Part shown: piece by piece, positions 49,607-62,300 of the stretch
How positions within the stretch are numbered: the first letter of the stretch is position 1
How the letters are laid out: each line of letters opens with the position of its first letter
Assembly: GCF_026230105.1 (NCBI RefSeq)
Contig: NW_026614258.1
Coordinates: forward strand, 1-64,000
Direction: 5' to 3'
Length of the DNA: 64,000 bases
Origin: Diorhabda sublineata
Lineage: Eukaryota; Arthropoda; Insecta; Coleoptera; Chrysomelidae
The notes under the pieces: model-generated
Database searches by the model: none
The model's input: the letters and a program-made list of their open reading frames with translations, nothing else
Told to the model about the DNA's origin: nothing
Made by a program: the position numbers and the translations under genes

Positions 49607-52600
49607 AACATCCAATGAAGCCCATTGAGGTCAACTGTCACTTTGTGTTAATTGAGAATTTTCAAAGTCCAACTTCCTAATTTGAAGTCGAATTTCAACA
49701 TTTCTCATATATTCGAGTGAGTTCGCATGTAACTTTGTCAGATATCATCGAATAAGTTCCATTGAGGTCAACTGTCACTTTGTGTTAATTGAAAATTTTC
49801 AAAGTCTAACTTCCTAATTTGAAATCGAATTTCAACATTTCTCATCTATTTGAGTGAGTTTCCATGTAACTTTGTCAGATATCATCGAATAACATCCAAT
49901 GAAGCCCATTGAGGTCAACTGTCACTTTGTGTTAATTGAGAATTTTCAAAGTCTAGCTTCCTAATTTGAAGTCGAATTTCAACATTTCTCATATATTTGA
50001 GTGAGTTTGCATGTACCTTTGTCAGATATCATCGAATAACATCCATTGAAGCCCATTGAGGTCAACTGTCGCTTTGTGTTAATTGAAAATTTTCAAAGTC
50101 TATCTTCCTAATTTGATGTCGAATTTCAACATTTCGCAAATATTTGAGTGAGTTTGCATGTAACTTTGTCAGATATCATCGAATAACATCCAATGAAGCC
50201 TATTGAGGTCAACTGTCACTTTGAGTTAATTGAAAATTTTCAAAGTCTATCTTCCTAATTTGAAGTCGAATTTCTACATTTCTCATATATTTGAGTGAGT
50301 TTGCATGTAACTTTGTCAGATATCATCGAATAACATCCATTGAAGCCCATTGAGGTCAACTGTCACTTTGTGTTAATTGTAAATTTTCAAAGTCTATCTT
50401 CCCAATTTGAAGTCGAATTTCGACATTTCTCATATATTTGAGTGAGTTTGCATCTAACTTTGTCAGATATCATCGAATAACATCCATTTAAGCCCATTGA
50501 GGACAACTGTCACTTTGTGTTCATTGAAAATTTTCAAAGTCTAACTTCCTAATTTGAAGTCGAATTTCAATATTTCTCATATATTTGAGTGAGTTTGCAT
50601 GTAACTTTGTCAGATATCATCGAATAACATCCAATGAAGCCCATTGAGGTCAACTGTCACTTTGTGTTAATTGAGAATTTTCAAAGTCCAACTTCCTAAT
50701 TTGAAGTCGAATTTCAACATTTCTCATATATTCGAGTGAGTTCGCATGTAACTTTGTCAGATATCATCGAATAAGTTCCATTGAGGTCAACTGTCACTTT
50801 GTGTTAATTGAAAATTTTCAAAGTCTAACTTCCTAATTTGAAATCGAATTTCAACATTTCTCATATATTTGAGTGAGTTTCCATGTAACTTTGTCAGATA
50901 TCATCGAATAACATCCAATGAAGCCCATTGAGGTCAACTGTCACTTTGTGTTAATTGAGAATTTTCAAAGTCTAACTTCCTAATTTGAAGTCGAATTTCA
51001 ACATTTCTCATATATTTGAGTGAGTTTGCATGTAACTTTGTCAGATATCATCGAATAACATCCAATGGAGCCCATTGAGGTCAACTGTCACTTTGTGTTA
51101 ATTGGAAATTTTCAAAGTCTATCTTCCTAATTTGAAGTTGAATTTCAACATTCCTTATATATTTGAGTGAGTTTGCATCTAACTTTGTCAGATATCATCG
51201 AATAACTTCCATTGAATCCCATTGAGGTCAACTGTCACTTTGTAATAATTGAAAATTTTCAAAGTCTATCTTCCCAATTTGAAGTCGAATTTCAACATTT
51301 CTCATATATTTGAGTGAGTTTGCATCTAACTTTGTCAGATATCATCGAAAAACATCCATTTAAGCCCATTCAGGTCAACTGTCACATTGTGTTCATTGAA
51401 AATTTTCAAAGTCTAACTTTCTAATTTGAAGTCGAATTTCAACATTTCTCATATATTTGAGTGAGTTTGCATCTAACTCTATCAGATATCATCGAATAAC
51501 ATCCATTTAAGCCTATTGATGTCAACTGTCACTTTGTGTTCATTTAAAATTTTCAAAGTCTAACTTCCTAATTTGAAGTCGAATTTCAACATTTCACATA
51601 TATTTGAGTGAGTTTGCATGTAACTTTGTCAGATATCATCGAATAACATCCAATGAAGCCCATTGAGGTCAACTGTCACTTTGTGTTAATTGAGAATTTT
51701 CAAAGTCTAACTTCCTAATTTGAAGTCGAATTTCAACATTTCTCATATATTTGAGTGAGTTTGAATCTAACTTTGTCAGATATCATCGAATAACATCCAT
51801 TGAAGCCCATTGAGGTCAACTGTCACTTTGTAATAATTGAAAATTTTTAAAATCTATCTTCCTAATTTGAAGTCGAATTTCAACATTTCTCATATATTTG
51901 AGTGATTTTGCATGTAACTTTGTCAGATATCATCGAATAACATCCGATGAAGCCCATTGAGGTCAACTGTCACTTTGTGTTAATTGAGAATTTTCAAAGT
52001 CTAGCTTCCTAATTTGAAGTCGAATTTCAACATTTCTCATATATTTGAGTGAGTTTGCATGTACCTTTGTCAGATATCATCGAATAACATCCATTGAAGC
52101 CCATTGAGGTCAACTGTCGCTTTGTGTTAATTGAAAATTTTCAAAGTCTATCTTCCTAATTTGATGTCGAATTTCAACATTTCGCATATATTTGAGTGAG
52201 TTTGCATGTAACTTTGTCAGATATCATCGAATAACATCCAATGAAGCCTATTGAGGTCAACTGTCACTTTGTGTTAATTGAAAATTTTCAAAGTCTATCT
52301 TCCTAATTTGAAGTCGAATTTCTACATTTCTCATATATTTGAGTGAGTTTGCATGTAACTTTGTCAGATATCATCGAATAACATCCATTGAAGCCCATTG
52401 AGGTCAACTGTCACTTTGTGTTAATTGTAAATTTTCAAAGTCTATCTTCCCAATTTGAAGTCGAAGTTCAACATTTCTCATATATTTGAGTGAGTTTGCA
52501 TCTAACTTTGTCAGATATCATCGAATAACATCCATTTAAGCCCATTGAGGTTAACTGTCACTTTGTGTTCATTGAAAATTTTCAAAGTCTAACTTCCTAA

Positions 52601-54113
52601 TTTGAAGTCGAATTTCAATATTTCTCATATATTTGAGTGAGTTTGCATGTAACTTTGTCAGATATCATCGAATAACATCCAATGAAGCCCATTAAGGTCA
52701 ACTGTCACTTTGTGTTAATTGAGAATTTTCAAAGTCTAACTTCCTAATTTGAAGTCGAATTTCAACATTTCTCATATATTCGAGTGAGTTCGCATGTAAC
52801 TTTGTCAGATATCATCGAATAAGTTCCATTGAGGTCAACTGTCACTTTGTGTTAATTGAAAATTTTCAAAGTCTAACTTCCTAATTTGAAATCGAATTTC
52901 AACATTTCTCATATATTTGAGTGAGTTTCCATGTAACTTTGTCAGATATCATCGAATAACATCCATTGAAGCCCATTGAGGTCAACTGTCACTTTGTGTT
53001 AATTGAGAATTTTCAAAGTCTATCTTCCCAATTTGAAGTCGAATTTCAACATTTCTCATATATTTGAGTGAGTTTGCATCTAACTTTGTCAGATATCATC
53101 GAAAAACATCAATTTAAGCCCATTCAGGTCAACTGTCACATTGTGTTCATTGAAAATTTTCAAAGTCTAACTTTCTAATTTGAAGTCGAATTTCAACATT
53201 TCTCATATATTTGAGTGAGTTTGCATCTAACTCTATCAGATATCATCGAATAACATCCATTTAAGCCTATTGATGTCAACTGTCACTTTGTGTTCATTTA
53301 AAATTTTCAAAGTATAACTTCCTAATTTGAAGTCGAATTTCAACATTTCACATATATTTGAGTGAGTTTGCATCTAACTTTGTCAGATATCATCGAATAA
53401 CTTCCATTGAATCCCATTGAGGTCAACTGTCACTTTGTAATAATTGAAAATTTTCAAAGTCCAACTTCCTAATTTGATGTCGAATTTCAACATTTCTCAT
53501 ATATTTGAGTGAGTTTGCATCAAACTCTATCAGATATCATCGAATAACATCCATTTAAGCCCATTGAGGTCAACTGTCACTTTGTGTTCATTGAAAATTT
53601 TCAAAGTCTAACTTCCTAATTTGAAGTCGAATTTCAATATTTCTCATATATTTGAGTGAGTTTGCATGTAACTTTGTCAGATATCATCGAATAACATCCA
53701 ATGAAGCCCATTAAGGTCAACTGTCACTTTGTGTTAATTGAGAATTTTCAAAGTCTAACTTCCTAATTTGAAGTCGAATTTCAACATTTCTCATATATTC
53801 GAGTGAGTTTCCATGTAACTTTGTCAGATATCATCGAATAAGTTCCATTGAGGTCAACTGTCACTTTGTGTTAATTGAAAATTTTCAAAGTCTAACTTCC
53901 TAATTTGAAATCGAATTTCAACATTTCTCATATATTTGAGTGAGTTTCCATGTAACTTTGTCAGATATCATCGAATAAGTTCCATTGAGGTCAACTGTCA
54001 CTTTGTGTTAATTGGAAATTTTCAAAGTCTAACTTCCTAATTTGAAATCGAATTTCAACATTTCTCATATCTTTGAGTGAGTTTGCATCTAACTTTGTCA
54101 AATATCATCGAAT
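49607..54113 (+). repeat. Five 137-bp monomers with seven-monomer spacing
   Basis: A seven-monomer step (1,019 bp) separates the 137-bp monomers at 49754 and 50773, and again 52821 and 53840. Six monomers at 49891-50772 recur at 51939-52820 (882 bp), with markers CTAGCTTCC with GTACCTTTG, GTCGCTTTG, AAGCCTATTG, TTTCTACATT, and TTCAATATT with GTTCATTG. At 53840 and 53977 two 137-bp monomers are adjacent; the monomer before them ends TATTCGAGTGAGTTTCCATG, a join of the usual preceding type with the end of a 137-bp monomer. This is the junction expected when two 137-bp monomers mispair by one unit and exchange. Confidence 0.86.
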
Positions 54114-56318
54114 AACATCCATTGAAGCCCATTGAGGTCAACTGTCACTTTGTGTTAATTGAGAATTTTCAAAGTCTATCTTCCCAATTTGAAGTCGAAT
54201 TTCAACATTTCTCATATATTTGAGTGAGTTTGCATCTAACTTTGTCAGATATCATCGAAAAACATCAATTTAAGCCCATTCAGGTCAACTGTCACATTGT
54301 GTTCATTGAAAATTTTCAAAGTCTAACTTTCTAATTTGAAGTCGAATTTCAACATTTCTCATATATTTGAGTGAGTTTGCATCTAACTCTATCAGATATC
54401 ATCGAATAACATCCATTTAAGCCTATTGATGTCAACTGTCACTTTGTGTTCATTTAAAATTTTCAAAGTCTAACTTCCTAATTTGAAGTCGAATTTCAAC
54501 ATTTCACATATATTTGAGTGAGTTTGCATGTAACTTTGTCAGATATCATCGAATAACATCCATTGAAGCCCATTGAGGTCAACTGTCACTTTGTGTTAAT
54601 TGAGAATTTTCAAAGTCTAACTTCCTAATTTGAAGTCGAATTTCAACATTTCTCATATATTTGAGTGAATTTGCATGTAACTTTGTCAGATATCATCGAA
54701 TAACATCCATTGAAGCCCATTGAGGTCAACTGTCACTTTGTGTTAATTGAACATTTCCAAAGTCTATCTCCCTAATTTGAAATCGAATTTCAACATTTCT
54801 CATATATTTGAGTGAGTTTCCATGTAACTTTGTCAGATATCATCGAATAACATCCATTGAAGCCCATTGAGGACAACTGTCACTTTGTGTTAATTGGAAA
54901 TTTTCAAAGTCTATCTTCCTAATTTGAAGTTGAATTTCAACATTCCTTATATATTTGAGTGAGTTTGCATCTAACTTTGTCAGATATCATCGAATAACTT
55001 CCATTGAATCCCATTGAGGTCAACTGTCACTTTGTAATAATTGAAAATTTTCAAAGTCCAACTTCCTAATTTGATGTCGAATTTCAACATTTCTCATATA
55101 TTTGAGTGAGTTTGCATCAAACTCTATCAGATATCATCGAATAACATCCATTTAAGCCCATTGAGGTCAACTGTCACTTTGTGTTAATTGAAAATTTTCA
55201 AAGTCTAACTTCCTAATTTGAAGTCGAATTTCAACATTTCTCATATATTTGAGTGAGTTTGCATGTAACTTCGTCAGATATCATCGAATAACATCCAATG
55301 AAGCCCATTGAGGTCAACTGTCACTTTGTAATAATTGTAAATTTTTAAAGTCTATCTTCCCAATTTGAAGTCGAATTTCAACATTTCTCATATATTTGAG
55401 TGAGTTTGCATCTAACTTTGTCAGATATCATCGAATAACATCCATTGAAGCCCATTGAGGTCAACTGTCACTTTGTGTTCATTGAAAATTTTCAAAGTCC
55501 AACTTCCTAATTTGATGTCGAATTTCAACATTTCTCATATATTTGAGTGAGTTTGCATGTAACTTTGTCAGATATCATCGAATAACATCCAATGAAGCCC
55601 ATTGAGGTCAACTGTCACTTTGTAATAATTGTAAATTTTCAAAGTCTATCTTCCCAATTTGAAGTCGAACTTCAACATTTCTCATATATTTGAGTGAGTT
55701 TGCATCTAACTTTGTCAGATATCATCGAATAACATCCATTTAAGCCCATTGAGGTCAACTGTCACTTTGTGTTCATTGAAAATTTTTAAAGTCTAACTTC
55801 CTAATTTGATGTCGAATTTCAACATTTCTCATATATTTGAGTGAGTTTGCATGTAACTTTGTCAGATATCATCGAATAACATCCAATGAAGCCCATTGAG
55901 GTCAACTGTCACTTTGTGTTAATTGAGAATTTTCAAAGTCTAACTTCCTAATTTGAAGTCGAATTTCAACATTTCTCATATATTTGAGTGACTTTGCATG
56001 TAACTTTGTCAGATATCATCGAATAACATCCAATGGAGCCCATTGAGGTCAACTGTCACTTTGTGTTAATTGAGAATTTTCAAAGTCTATCTTCCTAATT
56101 TGAAGTCGAATTTCAACATTTCTCATATATTTGAGTGAGTTTGCATATAACTTTGTCAGATATCATCGAATAACATCTAATGAAGCCCATTGAGGTCAAC
56201 TGTCACTTTGTGTTAATTGAAAAGTTTCAAAGTCCATCTTCCTAATTTGAAATCGAATTTCAACATTTCACATATCTTTGAGTGAGTTTGCATCTAACTT
56301 TGTCAGATATCATCGAAT
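54114..56318 (+). repeat. Satellite transition segment (15 standard-length monomers)
   Basis: The first three monomers (54114-54554) repeat 52958-53398 at an offset of 1,156 bp, which is eight monomers less two 10-bp deletions. Markers are TCTTCCCAAT, AAAAACATCAATT and CCTATTGATG with GTTCATTTAAAA. Later come GAACATTTCC with TCTCCCTAA (54702), TTGGAAATT with ATTCCTTAT (54849), CCATTGAATCCC (54996) and the first TCGAACTTC monomer (55584). All are 147 bp. Confidence 0.78.
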
Positions 56319-59300
56319 AACATCCATTGAAGCCCATTGAGGTCAGCTGTCACTTTGTAATAATTGAAAATTTTCAAAGTCTATCTTCCTAATTTGAAGA
56401 CGAATTTCAACATTTTTCATATATTTGAGTGAGTTTGCATGTAACTTTGTCAGATATCATAGAATAACATCCAATGAAGCCCATTGAGGTCAACTGTCAC
56501 TTTGTGTTAATTGAATATTTTCAAAGTCTATCTTCCTAATTTGATGTCGAATTTCAACATTTCGCATATATTTGAGTGAGTTTGCATGTAACTTTGTCAG
56601 ATATCAACGAATAACATCCAATGAAGCCCATTGAGGTCAACTGTCACTTTGTGTTAATTGAAAATTTTCAAAGTCTATCTTCCTAATTTGAAGTCGAATT
56701 TCAACATTTCTCATATATTTGAGTGAGTTTGCATGTAACTTTGTCAGATATCATCGAATAACATCCACTGAAGCCCATTGAGGTCAACTGTCACTTTGTG
56801 TTAATTGAAAATTTTCAAAGTCTATCTTCCTAATTTGAAGTCGAATTTCAACATTTCGCATATCTTTGAAGGAGTTTGCATCTAACTTTGTCAAATATCA
56901 TCGAATAACATCCATTGAAGCCCATTGAGGTCAACTGTCACTTTGTGTTCATTGAAAATTTTCAAAGTCCAACTTCCTAATTTGATGTCGAATTTCAACA
57001 TTTCTCATATATTTGAGTGAGTTTGCATGTAACTTTGTCAGATATCATCGAATAACATCCAATGAAGCCCATTGAGGTCAACTGTCACTTTGTAATAATT
57101 GTAAATTTTCAAAGTCTATCTTCCCAATTTGAAGTCGAACTTCAACATTTCTCATATATTTGAGTGAGTTTGCATCTAACTTTGTCAGATATCATCGAAT
57201 AACATCCATTTAAGCCCATTGAGGTCAACTGTCACTTTGTGTTCATTGAAAATTTTCAAAGTCTAACTTCCTAATTTGATGTCGAATTTCAACATTTCTC
57301 ATATATTTGAGTGAGTTTGCATCTAACTCTATCAGATATCATCGAATAACATCCATTTAAGCCCATTGAGGTCAACTGTCACTTTGTGTTAATTGAAAAT
57401 TTTCAAAGTCTAACTTCCTAATTTGAAGTCGAATTTCAACATTTCTCATATATTTGAGTGAGTTTGCATGTAACTTTGTCAGATATCATCGAATAACATC
57501 CAATGAAGCCCATTGAGGTCAACTGTCACTTTGTGTTAATTGAGAATTTTCAAAGTCTAACTTCCTAATTTGAAGTCGAATTTCAACATTTCTCATATAT
57601 TTGAGTGAGTTTGCATGTAACTTTGTCAGATATCATCGAATAACATCCAATGGAGCCCATTGAGGTCAACTGTCACTTTGTGTTAATTGAGAATTTTCAA
57701 AGTCTATCTTCCTAATTTGAAGTCGAATTTCAACATTTCTCATATATTTGAGTGAGTTTGCATGTAACTTTGTCAGATATCATCGAATAACATCCAATGA
57801 AGCCCATTGAGGTCAACTGTCACTTTGTGTTCATTGAAAAGTTTCAAAGTCCATCTTCCTAATTTGAAATCGAATTTCAACATTTCACATATCTTTGAGT
57901 GAGTTTGCATCTAACTTTGTCAGATATCGTCGAATAACATCCATTGAAGCCCATTGAGGTCAGCTGTCACTTTGTAATAATTGAAAATTTTCAAAGTCTA
58001 TCTTCCTAATTTGAAGACGAATTTCAACATTTTTCATATATTTGAGTGAGTTTGCATGTAACTTTGTCAGATATCATAGAATAACATCCAATGAAGCCCA
58101 TTGAGGTCAACTGTCACTTTGTGTTAATTGAATATTTTCAAAGTCTATCTTCCTAATTTGATGTCGAATTTCAACATTTCGCATATATTTGAGTGAGTTT
58201 GCATGTAACTTTGTCAGATATCAACGAATAACATCCAATGAAGCCCATTGAGGTCAACTGTCACTTTGTGTTAATTGAAAATTTTCAAAGTCTATCTTCC
58301 TAATTTGAAGTCGAATTTCAACATTTCTCATATATTTGAGTGAGTTTGCATGTAACTTTGTCAGATATCATCGAATAACATCCACTTAAGCCCATTGAGG
58401 TCAACTGTCACTTTGTGTTAATTGAAAATTTTCAAAGTCTATCTTCCTAATTTGAAGTCGAATTTCAACATTTCGCATATCTTTGAGTGAGTTTGCATCT
58501 AACTTTGTCAAATATCATCGAATAACATCCATTGAAGCCCATTGAGGTCAACTGTCACTTTGTAATAATTGCAAATTTTCAAAGTCTTTTTTCCCAATTT
58601 GAAGTCGAATTTCAATATTTCTCATATATTTGAGTGAGTTTGCATCTAACTTTGTCAGATATCATCGAATAACATCCATTTAAGCCCATTGAGGTCAACT
58701 GTCACTTTGAGTTAATTGAAAAGTTTCAAGGTCTATCTTCCTAATTTGAAGTCGAATTTCAACATTTCTCATATATTTGAGTGAGTTTGCATGTAACTTT
58801 GTCAGATATCATCGAATAACATCCAATGAAGCCCATTGAGGTCAACTGTCACTTTGTAATAATTGTAAATTTTCAAAGTCTATCTTCCCAATTTGAAGTC
58901 GAACTTCAACATTTCTCATATATTTGAGTGAGTTTGCATCTAACTTTGTCAGATATCATCGAATAACATCCATTTAAGCCCATTGAGGTCAACTGTCACT
59001 TTGTGTTCATTGAAAATTTTCAAAGTCTAACTTCCTAATTTGATGTCGAATTTCAACATTTCTCATATATTTGAGTGAGTTTGCATCTAACTCTATCAGA
59101 TATCATCGAATAACATCCATTTAAGCCCATTGAGGTCAACTGTCACTTTGTGTTAATTGAAAATTTTCAAAGTCTAACTTCCTAATTTGAAGTCGAATTT
59201 CAACATTTCTCATATATTTGAGTGAGTTTGCATGTAACTTTGTCAGATATCATCGAATAACATCCAATGGAGCCCATTGAGGTCAACTGTCACTTTGTGT

Positions 59301-62300
59301 TAATTGAGAATTTTCAAAGTCTATCTTCCTAATTTGAAGTCGAATTTCAACATTTCTCATATATTTGAGTGAGTTTGCATCTAACTCTATCAGATATCAT
59401 CGAATAACATCCATTTAAGCCCATTGAGGTCAACTGTCACTTTGTGTTAATTGAAAATTTTCAAAGTCTAACTTCCTAATTTGAAGTCGAATTTCAACAT
59501 TTCTCATATATTTGAGTGAGTTTGCATCTAACTTTGTCAGATATCATCGAATAACATCCATTTAAGCCCATTGAGGTCAACTGTCACTTTGTGTTCATTG
59601 AAAATTTTCAAAGTCTAACTTCCTAATTTGATGTCGAATTTCAACATTTCTCATATATTTGAGTGAGTTTGCATCTAACTCTATCAGATATCATCGAATA
59701 ACATCCATTTAAGCCCATTGAGGTCAACTGTCACTTTGTGTTAATTGAAAATTTTCAAAGTCTAACTTCCTAATTTGAAGTCGAATTTCAACATTTCTCA
59801 TATATTTGAGTGAGTTTGCATGTAACTTTGTCAGATATCATCGAATAACATCCAATGGAGCCCATTGAGGTCAACTGTCACTTTGTGTTAATTGAGAATT
59901 TTCAAAGTCTATCTTCCTAATTTGAAGTCGAATTTCAACATTTCTCATATATTTGAGTGAGTTTGCATCTAACTCTATCAGATATCATCGAATAACATCC
60001 ATTTAAGCCCATTGAGGTCAACTGTCACTTTGTGTTAATTGAAAATTTTCAAAGTCTAACTTCCTAATTTGAAGTCGAATTTCAACATTTCTCATATATT
60101 TGAGTGAGTTTGCATGTAACTTTGTCAGATATCATCGAATAACATCCACTGAAGCCCATTGAGGTCAACTGTCACTTTGTGTTAATTGAAAATTTTCAAA
60201 GTCTATCTTCCTAATTTGAAGTCGAATTTCAACATTTCGCATATCTTTGAAGGAGTTTGCATCTAACTTTGTCAAATATCATCGAATAACATCCATTGAA
60301 GCCCATTGAGGTCAACTGTCACTTTGTGTTCATTGAAAATTTTCAAAGTCCAACTTCCTAATTTGATGTCGAATTTCAACATTTCTCATATATTTGAGTG
60401 AGTTTGCATGTAACTTTGTCAGATATCATCGAATAACATCCAATGAAGCCCATTGAGGTCAACTGTCACTTTGTAATAATTGTAAATTTTCAAAGTCTAT
60501 CTTCCCAATTTGAAGTCGAACTTCAACATTTCTCATATATTTGAGTGAGTTTGCATCTAACTTTGTCAGATATCATCGAATAACATCCATTTAAGCCCAT
60601 TGAGGTCAACTGTCACTTTGTGTTCATTGAAAATTTTCAAAGTCTAACTTCCTAATTTGATGTCGAATTTCAACATTTCTCATATATTTGAGTGAGTTTG
60701 CATCTAACTTTATCAGATATCATCGAATAACATCCAATGAAGCCCATTGAGGTCAACTGTCACTTTGTGTTAATTGAAAATTTTCAAAGTCTAACTTCCT
60801 AATTTGAAGTCGAATTTCAACATTTCTCATATATTTGAGTGAGTTTGCATGTAACTTTGTCAGATATCGTCGAATAACATCCATTGAAGCCCATTGAGGT
60901 CAGCTGTCACTTTGTAATAATTGAAAATTTTCAAAGTCTATCTTCCTAATTTGAAGACGAATTTCAACATTTTTCATATATTTGAGTGAGTTTGCATGTA
61001 ACTTTGTCAGATATCATAGAATAACATCCAATGAAGCCCATTGAGGTCAACTGTCACTTTGTGTTAATTGAATATTTTCAAAGTCTATCTTCCTAATTTG
61101 ATGTCGAATTTCAACATTTCGCATATATTTGAGTGAGTTTGCATGTAACTTTGTCAGATATCAACGAATAACATCCAATGAAGCCCATTGAGGTCAACTG
61201 TCACTTTGTGTTAATTGAAAATTTTCAAAGTCTATCTTCCTAATTTGAAGTCGAATTTCAACATTTCTCATATATTTGAGTGAGTTTGCATGTAACTTTG
61301 TCAGATATCATCGAATAACATCCACTGAAGCCCATTGAGGTCAACTGTCACTTTGTGTTAATTGAAAATTTTCAAAGTCTATCTTCCTAATTTGAAGTCG
61401 AATTTCAACATTTCGCATATCTTTGAGTGAGTTTGCATCTAACTTTGTCAAATATCATCGAATAACATCCATTGAAGCCCATTGAGGTCAACTGTCACTT
61501 TGTAATAATTGCAAATTTTCAAAGTCTTTTTTCCCAATTTGAAGTCGAATTTCAATATTTCTCATATATTTGAGTGAGTTTGCATCTAACTTTGTCAGAT
61601 ATCATCGAATAACATCCACTGAAGCCCATTGAGGTCAACTGTCACTTTGTGTTAATTGAAAATTTTCAAGGTCTATCTTCCTAATTTGAAGTCGAGTTTC
61701 AACATTTCTCATATATTTGAGTGAGTTTGCATGTAACTTTGTCAGATATCATCGAATAACATCCATTTAAGCCCATTGAGGTCAACTGTCACTTTGAGTT
61801 AATTGAAAAGTTTCAAGGTCTATCTTCCTAATTTGAAGTCGAATTTCAACATTTCTCATATATTTGAGTGAGTTTGCATGTAACTTTGTCAGATATCATC
61901 GAATAACATCCAATGAAGCCCATTGAGGTCAACTGTCACTTTGTAATAATTGTAAATTTTCAAAGTCTATCTTCCCAATTTGAAGTCGAACTTCAACATT
62001 TCTCATATATTTGAGTGAGTTTGCATCTAACTTTGTCAGATATCATCGAATAACATCCATTTAAGCCCATTGAGGTCAACTGTCACTTTGTGTTCATTGA
62101 AAATTTTCAAAGTCTAACTTCCTAATTTGATGTCGAATTTCAACATTTCTCATATATTTGAGTGAGTTTGCATCTAACTCTATCAGATATCATCGAATAA
62201 CATCCATTTAAGCCCATTGAGGTCAACTGTCACTTTGTGTTAATTGAAAATTTTCAAATTCTAACTTCCTAATTTGAAGTCGAATTTCAACATTTCTCAT

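Larger units (their letters stand above)
31717..54113 (+). repeat. Domain containing all nine 137-bp monomers
   Basis: Monomers starting at 31717, 34645, 37134, 40063, 49754, 50773, 52821, 53840 and 53977 read AAGTTCCATTGAGGTC where the full form has a second CCATTGA; 10 bp are lost, which is the spacing of the two CCATTGA copies. Most carry GAAATCG and end GTTTCCATG. The first seven are preceded by a monomer ending TATTCGAGTGAG or TATCCGAGTGAG with TTCGCATG or ATCGCATG. The last two are adjacent. Intervals are 2928, 2489, 2929, 9691, 1019, 2048, 1019 and 137 bp. Confidence 0.93.
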
